Notes under the pieces: model-generated
Database searches by the model: none
Seen by the model: the letters and a program-made list of their open reading frames with translations, nothing else
What the model was told of the DNA's origin: nothing
Assembly (NCBI GenBank): GCA_039680225.1
Contig: JBDKTK010000282.1
Span: forward strand, 1 to 27,198
Source of the DNA: JBDKTK01 sp039680225
GTDB taxonomy: Bacteria > Desulfobacterota > Syntrophia > Syntrophales > UBA4778
Reading direction: 5' to 3'
Length of the DNA: 27,198 nucleotides
In this document: positions 15,104-22,641 of the stretch, in pieces
Numbering within the stretch: the stretch's first letter is position 1
Layout: every line of letters begins with the position of its first letter
Translations under genes and position numbers: made by a program

Positions 15104-16201
15104 ATGGCTGAGAAAAAACTCTACGGCACGCTGGAGATGGACCCTGAACAGAAGAGGCGGCTTGAGAAAGCGCTCGTAAAGAAGCCGCTTCATCATGTTG
15201 ATCCGGAGATCAAAGAGATGATCCTTGCGAAAAGGAAAGGCATGCCCAGGATAATCGACATCCACACGCATCCCTACACAAAAGTCGGCTGGCGCAGCCT
15301 GGGAAAGTTCCGTGTGCACCTGGAGAAATATCTCTACAAGCGCATGGACATCACGCCTGAAAAGATAACGGAAATGGCGCCGACCGAAGACGAATGGGTC
15401 CAGCCTTTCCGCGAGCTGGGCGTGGCGGTCATGCCCTGCGGGTGGGATGCGGAAACAACGATGGCCCCCGGCGATCCGACTTACCGCGGCAACACCAACG
15501 ACGATATCGCCGCCATGCGCGACAAATACCCTGATACCGTCATCACGGGCTGGGGCTCAGTCGACCCGTGGAAGGGCTGGAAGGCGCTCGAAGAAACCAT
15601 GCGCTGCTGCAAGGAGCTCAAGCTCATCGGCCTCAAGTTCCAGCAGGTCGGGCAGGCCTTCCATGTCAACGACAAGCAATTCTATCCGCTGTGGGACCTT
15701 TGCCAGGAACTCGGCATGCCGATCCAGCTGCACACCGGATTCACCGGTCTTGCCAGCGGCGCGCCGGGCGCAATGGGGATGAAGATCAAATACACGATGC
15801 AGCTTATCCCCGATATCGACGACATCTCCTCGGACTTCCCCCGGCTCAAGATCATCATGCTGCACTGCTCGGACGGCAGGGACGAGGATGCGGTCCTGCT
15901 TTGCCGCCACAAGGGGAACATATTCAGGGAACTCTCCGGGATACAGCCGGATTACATAGAGGAAAACGCCCCCAAGACTTTCTACGAGCTCAACCGGCGG
16001 CAGCGCGACAAGTACATGTTCGGCTCGGAATTCAACCTCTTCCCGCTCGACGGCATCCTCTGGCGGCACCTGCAGCTTGATTACCGGGAAGGCGTACTGG
16101 AAGGGATGTTCTGCAAGAACCCGATCAGGATCCTCGGCGAGGAAATGGAGAGGGTGGGGATCAACCTGAAGGAATGGCGCGTCAACTTATCGGAAGTCTG
16201 A
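15104..16201 (+). CDS. Amidohydrolase-2 family (ACMSD-like) metal-dependent hydrolase or decarboxylase
   Basis: 365 residues with a TIM-barrel amidohydrolase metal site: IDIHTHPY with His54 and His56, LHTGF with His210, LHCSD with His254. The closing acidic ligand, normally Asp in a GSD/GTD motif, is Glu309 in FGSEFN. Relatives decarboxylate or hydrolyse carboxylated ring compounds, for example ACMSD and resorcylate decarboxylases. In this operon of CoA-ester enzymes its job is unknown; a ring substrate or hydrolytic ring opening are possibilities but are inference. A strong AAGGAGG precedes the ATG, 60 bp after etfA. Confidence 0.8.
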   Translation: MAEKKLYGTLEMDPEQKRRLEKALVKKPLHHVDPEIKEMILAKRKGMPRIIDIHTHPYTKVGWRSLGKFRVHLEKYLYKRMDITPEKITEMAPTEDEWVQPFRELGVAVMPCGWDAETTMAPGDPTYRGNTNDDIAAMRDKYPDTVITGWGSVDPWKGWKALEETMRCCKELKLIGLKFQQVGQAFHVNDKQFYPLWDLCQELGMPIQLHTGFTGLASGAPGAMGMKIKYTMQLIPDIDDISSDFPRLKIIMLHCSDGRDEDAVLLCRHKGNIFRELSGIQPDYIEENAPKTFYELNRRQRDKYMFGSEFNLFPLDGILWRHLQLDYREGVLEGMFCKNPIRILGEEMERVGINLKEWRVNLSEV

Positions 16202-16221
16202 TCCGGGCCGCCCTGCGGAAT

Positions 16222-16238
16222 GATTCGTTGAGCGAATC
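16222..16238. repeat. Small hairpin before the VOC-protein gene
   Basis: GATTCG (16222-16227) and CGAATC (16233-16238) form a perfect 6-bp stem with a 5-nt loop in the 99-bp gap between the amidohydrolase and VOC genes. There is no T-run, so it is more likely an mRNA-processing or stability element than a terminator. Confidence 0.35.
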
Positions 16239-16300
16239 GTGCGCTCGCGCCTGCGCCATGCCGGTAATTGCGTTTCATCATCACAAAAAGGAGCGGAACC

Positions 16301-16705
16301 ATGATTAAGGGAATTGATCATATCGGGATAGCCGTCGAAAAAATCGACGACATACTGGGCATCATGAAAGATTACTTCGGCGCGGAAGAGCTCAAACGCA
16401 CCGAGTACCCCGAGCTGCAGCAGATCTCGTCGATCGTCAGCATCAAGGGGACGAACTTCGAACTCATGCAGCCGACCGGGCCGGACGGGGCCATCGGCAA
16501 GTTCATGAAGGATTCCAAAGGCGGGCTGCACCATGTTTCGGTGTTCTGCGAAAACCTCGAGAAGCTCGTGGAGGCCCTGGAAAGCAAGGGGGTCAAGATA
16601 ATCGGCAAAATGTACGAGGGACCCGACCGCGTGGCCTTTATCCATCCGAAGAGCGCCAGGGGCCTGCTGATTGAGCTGACCGATACGGGGTCTTTCATCA
16701 AGTAA
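16301..16705 (+). CDS. VOC-fold protein, methylmalonyl-CoA epimerase-like
   Basis: 134 residues, the size of methylmalonyl-CoA epimerase. Metal-ligand positions are present: His7 (DHIGIAV), Glu54 (FELMQP), His77/78 (LHHVSV) and Glu125 (LIELTD). The ATG at 16301 follows AAGGAGCGG and gives the normal family start; an in-frame ATG at 16268 would add 11 residues. No methylmalonyl-CoA mutase is encoded nearby, so the substrate may be a different 2-substituted acyl-CoA from this pathway, perhaps one with a stereocentre made by a neighbouring enzyme. Confidence 0.85.
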   Translation: MIKGIDHIGIAVEKIDDILGIMKDYFGAEELKRTEYPELQQISSIVSIKGTNFELMQPTGPDGAIGKFMKDSKGGLHHVSVFCENLEKLVEALESKGVKIIGKMYEGPDRVAFIHPKSARGLLIELTDTGSFIK

Positions 16706-16759
16706 GCAATGCAGCGGGGCCGGCGGCTCCCAATCCATAAAGATCAAAAGGAGAACGAA

Positions 16760-17512
16760 ATGAAACTGAAAGACAAGGCGGCAATCGTGACGGGGGGCGG
16801 CCAGGGCATCGGAAGGGCCATCGCCCTTGAATTGGCGGGCGAAGGGGCCAGGGTGTGCGTCGCCGATTTGAATCCCGAAACGGCGAAGAAGGTCAGCGAG
16901 GAAATCAGGGCTAAAGGGGGCCAGGCCATAGACGTGAAAGTGGACGTGACCGACCTTGCCCAGTGCGGGGCCATGGTGAAGAGCGCCATTGCCGCGTTCG
17001 GCGGGGTCGACGTCCTGGTCAACAACGTCGGCTGGGACAAGATGGAACTCTTCATCCAGAGCGAGCCGGCCACGTGGGACAAGGTCATCGCGATCAATTT
17101 CAAGGGGCCGATCAACTGCTTCAAGTCCATCTTGCCGCACATGATCGAACGCAAGGGCGGCAGGATCGTCAGCATCGCGTCTGATGCAGGCCGGGTCGGT
17201 TCGAGCGGCGAGGCCGTATACTCCGGCGCGAAGGGCGGAGTTATAGCCTTCTCCAAGACCGTGGCCCGGGAAGTGGCCCGGTACGGCATAACCATCAACT
17301 GCGTTTCACCGGGCCCGACGGAGACCCCGCTCTTTGCGGCCGTGGCCGGGGACAACCCTGCAATTGCCGAAGGCCTGAAGAAAGCGATCCCGCTCAGAAG
17401 GCTGGCCCAACCCGAGGACATCGCGGCGGCAGTGGCTTTCCTGGCCTCCGACAAATCGTGCTACATCACGGGCCAGGTGCTGAGCGTCAGCGGCGGGCTC
17501 AACATGGTTTAA
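16760..17512 (+). CDS. badH: SDR dehydrogenase, close to 2-hydroxycyclohexanecarboxyl-CoA dehydrogenase (BadH)
   Basis: 250 residues, classical short-chain dehydrogenase. Cofactor motif TGGGQGIG (11-18), NNVG (88-91), catalytic Ser141, Tyr154 and Lys158 in EAVYSGAKGG. Stretches such as IASDAGRVGSSGEAVY, AREVARYGITINCVSPGPTE and ITGQVLSVSGGLNM closely match what I recall of BadH from Rhodopseudomonas palustris, which oxidises 2-hydroxycyclohexanecarboxyl-CoA to the 2-oxo ester with NAD+. The start at 16760 follows AAGGAG; an in-frame ATG at 16709 overlaps nothing but lacks a good site. It lies between the VOC protein and an acyl-CoA dehydrogenase. A BadI ring-cleaving hydrolase is not visible in the window. 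Confidence 0.87.
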   Translation: MKLKDKAAIVTGGGQGIGRAIALELAGEGARVCVADLNPETAKKVSEEIRAKGGQAIDVKVDVTDLAQCGAMVKSAIAAFGGVDVLVNNVGWDKMELFIQSEPATWDKVIAINFKGPINCFKSILPHMIERKGGRIVSIASDAGRVGSSGEAVYSGAKGGVIAFSKTVAREVARYGITINCVSPGPTETPLFAAVAGDNPAIAEGLKKAIPLRRLAQPEDIAAAVAFLASDKSCYITGQVLSVSGGLNMV

Positions 17513-17547
17513 ACGGCCCCCGGGGCGAAACCCAAGAGGAGGAAACA

Positions 17548-18714
17548 ATGGATTTTGAATTCACGAATGATCAGATCGCCCTGCGCGACATGGTCAGGCG
17601 CTTCACGGCCAAGGAGATCGCACCTTATTACACGCAATGGGACAGGGAGAAGAAATACCCGCGGCACCTGCACAAGAAAATCGGCGAGCTCGGGTTGATC
17701 GGCATAGCGGTCCCGCCGGACAAGGGCGGCATGGGCGCCCCGTACGTGACCGAGGGCATGGTCTGCGAGGAAGTCTCCCGGGGCGACTGCTGCCTGACCA
17801 TGTCCGCGTTTGTCGTCAGCCATCTGCTCGCGGAGATCATGTGCCAGGGCAACGGCCGCATCAGGGAGGAATTCCTCAAACCGTTCATGGCCGGCGACAA
17901 GGTCCCGGCATTCGCGATAACCGAGCCGGGTTCGGGCACCGACGCGGTGGCGATGAAGGCCTCGGCGGTGAAGAACGGGACTTCCTATATTTTGAACGGC
18001 GAGAAGGCGGGGATCACCGCCATGATGGACGCCGACTTTGCGCTTGTTTTTGCCAAGACGAACCCGGCTGCCGGAGCGCGGGGCGTGAGCTGTTTCATCG
18101 TCCCGACCAACCATCCGGGCGTGACACTCCAGTCATACGAAGACATGGGCGTCAGGTGCGTCGCCCGCGGGTCCATCTTCATGGACGACGTCGAGATCCC
18201 GGAAGAATTCCTGATAGGCCAGGAAGGCAAGGGCTTCGTGTACGGGATGGAGGGCTTCGATATCAGCCGGATACTTTTAGCGCTTGAAGCAATAGCCCCG
18301 GCTATGGTATCACTTGAGGAAACAATCGAGTACGCCAAGCAACGGGTCGCATTCGGTCGTCCAATCGCAACATTCGAAGGCGTTTCTTTTCCTATCGTCG
18401 AACATATAAGCCTCTTGGAAGCAGTGCGCCTGCTCTGCTACAAGGGCCTGTGGCTCAGGGACCAGGGGAAATCAAGCACCAAGATCGCGGGGATGGTCAA
18501 ATGGATGGCCCCCCGATTTTCCACCAATGCAATCCGCGACTGTCTGGTCCTTCACGGCCACCCCGGTTACACAAACGAATTTCCATTTGAACAGCGGTTG
18601 AGGGACGTCCTGGCCATCGAGGTCGCGGACGGCACCTCCCAAGTCTCCAAACTTGTAGCCATGAGGGAACTGTTCGGCAAGGATTATCTGCCTTATAACT
18701 ATCGCAATAAATAA
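17548..18714 (+). CDS. Acyl-CoA dehydrogenase with Asp at the catalytic-base position
   Basis: 388 residues. Family motifs are AITEPGSGTDAVAMK (123-137), QRVAFGRPIATFEG and the C-terminal YTNEFPFEQRLRDV (341-354). The catalytic Glu of the usual EGT motif is Asp361 (VADGTSQV), and the alternative helix position is Ser240. The conserved KxWITN loop is also changed (EKAGITAMMD). A shortened base could suit a bulky alicyclic thioester, and the neighbouring BadH-like gene makes cyclohexanecarboxyl-CoA or a ring relative a reasonable substrate guess. GAGGAGG precedes the ATG, 35 bp after the SDR. Codons between about 18270 and 18430 are more AT-rich than the rest of the gene. Confidence 0.9.
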   Translation: MDFEFTNDQIALRDMVRRFTAKEIAPYYTQWDREKKYPRHLHKKIGELGLIGIAVPPDKGGMGAPYVTEGMVCEEVSRGDCCLTMSAFVVSHLLAEIMCQGNGRIREEFLKPFMAGDKVPAFAITEPGSGTDAVAMKASAVKNGTSYILNGEKAGITAMMDADFALVFAKTNPAAGARGVSCFIVPTNHPGVTLQSYEDMGVRCVARGSIFMDDVEIPEEFLIGQEGKGFVYGMEGFDISRILLALEAIAPAMVSLEETIEYAKQRVAFGRPIATFEGVSFPIVEHISLLEAVRLLCYKGLWLRDQGKSSTKIAGMVKWMAPRFSTNAIRDCLVLHGHPGYTNEFPFEQRLRDVLAIEVADGTSQVSKLVAMRELFGKDYLPYNYRNK

Positions 18715-18755
18715 AATCCGTTTGATAAGGAAAGGAGGTGGACGGAGTAAAATTG

Positions 18756-18776
18756 TTTTGACCGGTATTGTCAAAA
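18756..18776. promoter_or_regulatory. Inverted repeat TTTTGAC-N7-GTCAAAA before the CoA ligase
   Basis: A perfect 7-bp dyad with a 7-bp centre lies in the 112-bp gap between the acyl-CoA dehydrogenase and CoA ligase genes, 51 bp before the ligase start. Its shape fits an operator or a small mRNA hairpin. I do not recognise the binding protein. Confidence 0.4.
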
Positions 18777-18826
18777 AAGGGGGGAGGTAAGCTCATAGTT
18801 TTCTCGTAAAAAAGGAGGAGAAACAA

Positions 18827-20476
18827 ATGGGTAAAGCAGTCGATTATTCTATTTTCAAAGAGGTGTGGGAAAAAGAGTACACTGTAACCAGGCAGGTATA
18901 CCGGAATGTCCAGAAATGGCCCGACAAGGTCGCCATCATCGATCACTTCAGAAACAAGACCCTGACTTTCAAACAATGGGATGAGGAAGCAAACCAGTTC
19001 GCGAACGCGTTGCTCGACCTGGGAGCGACCACGTACGATTCCGTCATGGGAGACCTTTTCAACACTTACGAGTGGTTCATCCTGTATCTCGGCTGCGCCA
19101 AGGCCAGGTGCAAGTTCCCGTCGATGAACTTCATGCTTCCCGAGGGCCAGGTTTCCAGACTCATGGACGACAGCGAAGTGGTGGTGTTCGTTTACGACGC
19201 CGCCTTTAAAGACATGGCTTTGAAAGCGATAAATCTCGCCAAGATAAAACCCAAGCTTGCCGTTATGTGCGGCGCCGGGGATCTGCCTCCGGGACACGTC
19301 AGGTTTGACGATTTCATCAAAGGGAAATCAAAAGCGGCGCCCCCGACGGAGAAGGACGTGGTCTGGACCGATCCCCTCCTTTTTCTCTATACTTCGGGGA
19401 CCACGGGGTTGCCCAAGGGCTTCTGCCTTAACCACGGCATTATATTCTTCGACAACATGATGAATGCCGGCCTTCACAAGATCGATTTCACCAGCGTCAG
19501 CCTTGCCACGAACCCCCTGTTCCACCGGGGCGGCAACACGACCGGGGTCCTCCCCGTGCTCCATGCGGGCGGCGCGGTCGTCATCATGAAGGCTTTCGAC
19601 GAGAACCTGGCGCTCGACCACATTCAGAACCACAAGGTCAGCCACATGGTGAGCGCTCCTGTTATTTACGAGAGGATGTGCCAGGCCCAGGAGAAGAAAC
19701 CGAGGGACGTCAGCAGCCTGCGGGCGCTTGTCTCGATGGGCTCTCCGCTTGACAAGGAGTCCTGCCTCAGGTGCATGAAGATACTCTGCCCCGGGGTTTA
19801 CAACGGCTACGGCACCGCCGACCAGCACTGGGTCACGATGCTGAAACCGTGGGAACTGCCGGAAAAGGCGGGCACGATCGGGTTGGCGATCACCGAGGAC
19901 ATGATCAAAGTGGTCAGGATAGACCTCGGCCGCCGCGGCGACCCGAACAACCCGGAAGATGACTGCCCCAAGGACGGCGTCACGGAAGGCGAAATTGCCC
20001 TGCGGACCATGCACGGCTGCTACGGCTACCTCAACAGGCCCGAAGACGAGGCCAAAGGGTTATTATACAGGGGCTGGCAGCTCCCGGGCGACACGGCGGT
20101 CTGGGACAAGGATAGCTATATCACGATCAGGGGCAGGATGGACGACATGATAATAACGGGCGCGGAAAACGTGCATCCCGTTGTCGTCGAAGACGCCCTG
20201 AAAGACCACCCCGGCGTGATCGACACGTTTGTGACGGGCGCTCCCAGCAAGCAGTGGGGAGAGACGATCGTCGCCTACGTGGCCCTCAAGGACGCCAACC
20301 TCACGGAGAAGGACCTGGATGAATTCTGCAAGAACCATCCGCGGCTGGCGAGGTACCAGAGGCCGAAATTCTATAAATTCGTTGACGTAAAAGAACTTCC
20401 CTTCAACCCAGCGGGGAAGAAGCTCCATTATATTATCAAGGAAAGGGCCAAGAAGGACTTCCCTAATTTAGCCTGA
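18827..20476 (+). CDS. AMP-forming acyl-CoA synthetase (carboxylic acid-CoA ligase)
   Basis: 549 residues, ANL superfamily. The ATP-binding P-loop is YTSGTTGLPKG (188-198); the adenylate motif reads YGTADQHW instead of the usual YGxTE; the hinge region has GRMDDMIITGAENVHPVVVED, and NPAGKKL near residue 532 provides the C-terminal catalytic lysine. It would activate a free acid with ATP and CoA at the entry of the pathway. The neighbouring BadH-like and acyl-CoA dehydrogenase genes suggest an alicyclic or aromatic acid, but the acid pocket cannot be read by eye. A strong AAAGGAGGAG precedes the ATG. It ends the P2 operon, with a hairpin eight bases after the stop. Confidence 0.9.
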   Translation: MGKAVDYSIFKEVWEKEYTVTRQVYRNVQKWPDKVAIIDHFRNKTLTFKQWDEEANQFANALLDLGATTYDSVMGDLFNTYEWFILYLGCAKARCKFPSMNFMLPEGQVSRLMDDSEVVVFVYDAAFKDMALKAINLAKIKPKLAVMCGAGDLPPGHVRFDDFIKGKSKAAPPTEKDVVWTDPLLFLYTSGTTGLPKGFCLNHGIIFFDNMMNAGLHKIDFTSVSLATNPLFHRGGNTTGVLPVLHAGGAVVIMKAFDENLALDHIQNHKVSHMVSAPVIYERMCQAQEKKPRDVSSLRALVSMGSPLDKESCLRCMKILCPGVYNGYGTADQHWVTMLKPWELPEKAGTIGLAITEDMIKVVRIDLGRRGDPNNPEDDCPKDGVTEGEIALRTMHGCYGYLNRPEDEAKGLLYRGWQLPGDTAVWDKDSYITIRGRMDDMIITGAENVHPVVVEDALKDHPGVIDTFVTGAPSKQWGETIVAYVALKDANLTEKDLDEFCKNHPRLARYQRPKFYKFVDVKELPFNPAGKKLHYIIKERAKKDFPNLA

Positions 20477-20483
20477 CAGTCTC

Positions 20484-20514
20484 ATTCCCCGGGACCGTCA
20501 GGGTCCCGGGGAAT
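20484..20514 (+). terminator. Strong GC-rich hairpin after the CoA ligase gene
   Basis: ATTCCCCGGGACC (20484-20496) and GGTCCCGGGGAAT (20502-20514) form a perfect 13-bp stem with loop GTCAG, starting eight bases after the ligase stop codon. It is followed by C-rich rather than T-rich sequence, so it may act as an mRNA 3'-end stabiliser or assist factor-dependent termination. Its position marks the end of the P2 operon. Confidence 0.75.
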
Positions 20515-20814
20515 CCCCCCGCTCTCATGCCCCGCTTCGCCAAGCCTGCAGATCGGTATTACGACGCCATGTATTCGTAACCGGCATTTCAAGGGATGCC
20601 TCCGCCGGGAAGCGATTTTGATGCAGCCGGCACGGATTTGGCATCACAGGACCCGTGAACCGGGTAACACTGTCCGGTACGCAAGTATCCGCCCGGGAAC
20701 TCCCCGAAACAGACGTGAATTTACTACATGTATTTCCCGGCGGACACAGCGCCGGAATACGGTTGAATTCAGAATAAATGCCCCTGATCCCCGGGATGGG
20801 GCGCGTAGCAAATG

Positions 20815-20822
20815 TTGTACAA
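20815..20822. promoter_or_regulatory. Candidate activator-binding palindrome TTGTACAA upstream of P3
   Basis: The same palindrome as upstream of P1, here 57 bp before the -24 element. The surrounding sequence is otherwise unlike the P1/P2 duplicated region, so this occurrence is the only independent support for the motif. The distance is short for a classical enhancer. Confidence 0.35.
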
Positions 20823-20871
20823 AAAGGGTGCGGAACATCAGGAAAAGCCTGGATTTCCGGGCAAGTGGACA

Positions 20872-20887
20872 TGGCTCGGCTTTTGCA
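20872..20887 (+). promoter_or_regulatory. Sigma-54 promoter P3 (-24/-12)
   Basis: TGGCTCGGCTTTTGCA, GG-N10-GC with TTGCA at -12, differs from P1 at one of 16 positions. Expected transcription start is about 20898, only about 30 nt before the start codon and just ahead of its Shine-Dalgarno AGGAGGTGA. Confidence 0.85.
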
Positions 20888-20927
20888 AAAACACAAGGGA
20901 AACGGCGCAACTTTCAGGAGGTGACAG

Positions 20928-21809
20928 ATGGAAGTGAAGAAAGTCATGGTAGTCGGGTCCGGGACAATGGGAGCCGGGATAGTCCAGGTGGCCGCCCAGG
21001 CGGGTTACACCGTTTATATGAAACTCCATCGGAACATGGAACGCGGCATGCAGCTCATCAACAAGGGCCTGGACAGCCTGATCAAAAAAGAAAAAATAAA
21101 GGCGGATGAAAAGAGCGGCATCCTTGGGCGCATCAAGCTCACGACCGACTGGAACGACGCCGCCGGCGTGGACCTCGTGATTGAATCGATAGCCGAGGTC
21201 TTCGAATCGAAACAGGAGGCCTTTCAAAAACTGGACGGCATCTGCCGGCCGGAAGTAATTTTTGCCAGCAATACGTCTTCGATCCCGATTACCAGGCTCG
21301 CAACTACAGTCAAGCGCCCCGACAGGTTCATCGGTATCCATTTCTTCAACCCGGTGCCGGCGATGCGGCTTGTCGAAATCGTCAAGGGTTTCAAGACTTC
21401 TCCTGAAACCGTGCAGACCGCTCAGGACTTCATCCATTCGCTCAAGAAGGACACCGTCCTCGTGAAGGACGTCCCCGGGTTCCTTGTGAACCGGATCAAC
21501 CAGGCCCTGCGCAACGAGGCGTACAACTGCCTGATGGAAGGCGTGGCCAGCGTTGAAGATATAGACAAGGCCACCAAGCTCGCCCTGGGCCATCCCATGG
21601 GACCGTTCGAGGTTGCGGACATGGTGGGGCTGGACATCGGGCTGGAAGTCCTCCGGGGCCTTTACGACGGTTACAAGGACCTCAAGTGGCGCCCCAACAT
21701 GATCCTCGAACAGCTCGTCAGGAGCGGGGACCTCGGCAGGAAGACCGGGAAGGGCTGGTACGACTATTCTTCCGGGGACAAGAAGCCGAGGACGGATATC
21801 AAGTTCTAG
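20928..21809 (+). CDS. 3-hydroxyacyl-CoA (3-hydroxybutyryl-CoA) dehydrogenase
   Basis: 293 residues, the single-domain Hbd/PaaH length. Rossmann motif GSGTMG (10-15), the SNTSS segment (114-118), catalytic His138 in HFFNPVPAMRLVE with Glu150 as its partner, and a C-terminal GKGWYDY. The acidic residue that normally ends the second strand and binds the NAD ribose is Leu33 in VYMKLHR, so cofactor preference may differ. It should oxidise 3-hydroxybutyryl-CoA to acetoacetyl-CoA in the lower pathway. AGGAGGTGA gives a near-perfect ribosome-binding site. It is the first gene after P3, followed 31 bp later by the crotonase. Confidence 0.93.
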   Translation: MEVKKVMVVGSGTMGAGIVQVAAQAGYTVYMKLHRNMERGMQLINKGLDSLIKKEKIKADEKSGILGRIKLTTDWNDAAGVDLVIESIAEVFESKQEAFQKLDGICRPEVIFASNTSSIPITRLATTVKRPDRFIGIHFFNPVPAMRLVEIVKGFKTSPETVQTAQDFIHSLKKDTVLVKDVPGFLVNRINQALRNEAYNCLMEGVASVEDIDKATKLALGHPMGPFEVADMVGLDIGLEVLRGLYDGYKDLKWRPNMILEQLVRSGDLGRKTGKGWYDYSSGDKKPRTDIKF

Positions 21810-21840
21810 GTTTTCACGAACAATCTACACGGATGCCGCA

Positions 21841-22623
21841 ATGGGCCTTTCCACTGTCATTCTCGACAAGATTGATGACGGGCGCATCGGGCTCGTCACT
21901 CTGAACAGGCCGGAAGTGCGCAACGCGATAAACCCGCAGATGAGAGACGAGCTTTACTCGCTCATGTCCGGGCTTGAGGCGGATGCGGATGTCCGGGCCA
22001 TAGTGCTTACCGGCGGCCCGCAGGTGTTCGCCGCGGGGGCGGACATTGCGGCCATGGTCGAGAAGAGCGCCCTCGAGCAGTTCCGCAGGGCCTCCCTGTG
22101 GGACCTGAGCTTCAAGATGGAACAGTTGAAGAAACCCGTCATCGCCGCGGTCGCGGGCTTCTGCCTCGGCGGGGGCTGCGAGCTGGCGATGGCCTGCGAC
22201 GTCCGGATCGCCGCAGAGAGCGCCCGGTTCGGCCAGGCCGAGATCAATATCGGCATCATCCCCGGGGGCGGGGGCACCGTCAGGCTGGCCAGGCTTGTGG
22301 GCCTGGGCAAGGCCATGGAACTGGTGCTCACGGGCGCGATGATTTCCGCGCAGGAAGCCCGGGAGATCAATCTCGTGAACAAAGTAGTGCCCGACGGGCA
22401 GCTCATGGAAGAGGCGCTGAAGACGGCGCGCGCCATGGCGAAGCACAGCCCGGTCGCGCTGGCGCTTGCCAAGTACGCGGTGCAGAACGCGGCCGGCAGC
22501 AGCCTGCAGGCCGGCAGGGCCATCGAAAATATCTGTTTCTCCATAGCCTTCTCCAGCGAGGACCAGAAAGAAGGCATGCATGCATTCCTGGAAAAGAGAC
22601 AACCTAAATACAAAGGCCGGTAA
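21841..22623 (+). CDS. Enoyl-CoA hydratase (crotonase)
   Basis: 260 residues with both catalytic glutamates of true hydratases: Glu114 in GGGCELAMACD and Glu134 in FGQAEINIGIIPGGGGT. Oxyanion residues are in FAAGADI (63-69) and the LGGGC loop. It should hydrate crotonyl-CoA to 3-hydroxybutyryl-CoA, supplying the dehydrogenase upstream. The ATG at 21841 has no good Shine-Dalgarno, so translation may depend on coupling with the preceding gene 31 bp away. It contrasts with the crotonase at 3487, which lacks both glutamates. Confidence 0.93.
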   Translation: MGLSTVILDKIDDGRIGLVTLNRPEVRNAINPQMRDELYSLMSGLEADADVRAIVLTGGPQVFAAGADIAAMVEKSALEQFRRASLWDLSFKMEQLKKPVIAAVAGFCLGGGCELAMACDVRIAAESARFGQAEINIGIIPGGGGTVRLARLVGLGKAMELVLTGAMISAQEAREINLVNKVVPDGQLMEEALKTARAMAKHSPVALALAKYAVQNAAGSSLQAGRAIENICFSIAFSSEDQKEGMHAFLEKRQPKYKGR

Positions 22624-22641
22624 ATTTCACAAGGAGGAATT

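Larger units (their letters stand above)
20515..20927. other. Intergenic region before the third operon; promoter P3 only
   Basis: Between the hairpin and the next gene I see no convincing coding frame. The last 115 bp hold TTGTACAA (20815-20822) and the P3 promoter. A TACATGTA palindrome is at about 20725-20732. I find no clear relic of the activator gene here, unlike the region before P2. Confidence 0.6.

Noticed and set aside
18778..18794. GG-N10-GC spacing in the G-rich stretch before the CoA ligase, considered as a fourth sigma-54 promoter
   Set aside because: The -24 side is only part of a G-run and the TGGC and TTGC contexts are absent, unlike the three good promoters.
20618..21109. 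163-codon plus-strand frame overlapping the start of the 3-hydroxyacyl-CoA dehydrogenase gene
   Set aside because: It overlaps P3 and the well-supported dehydrogenase gene in another frame, and is rich in Arg and Gly without motifs.
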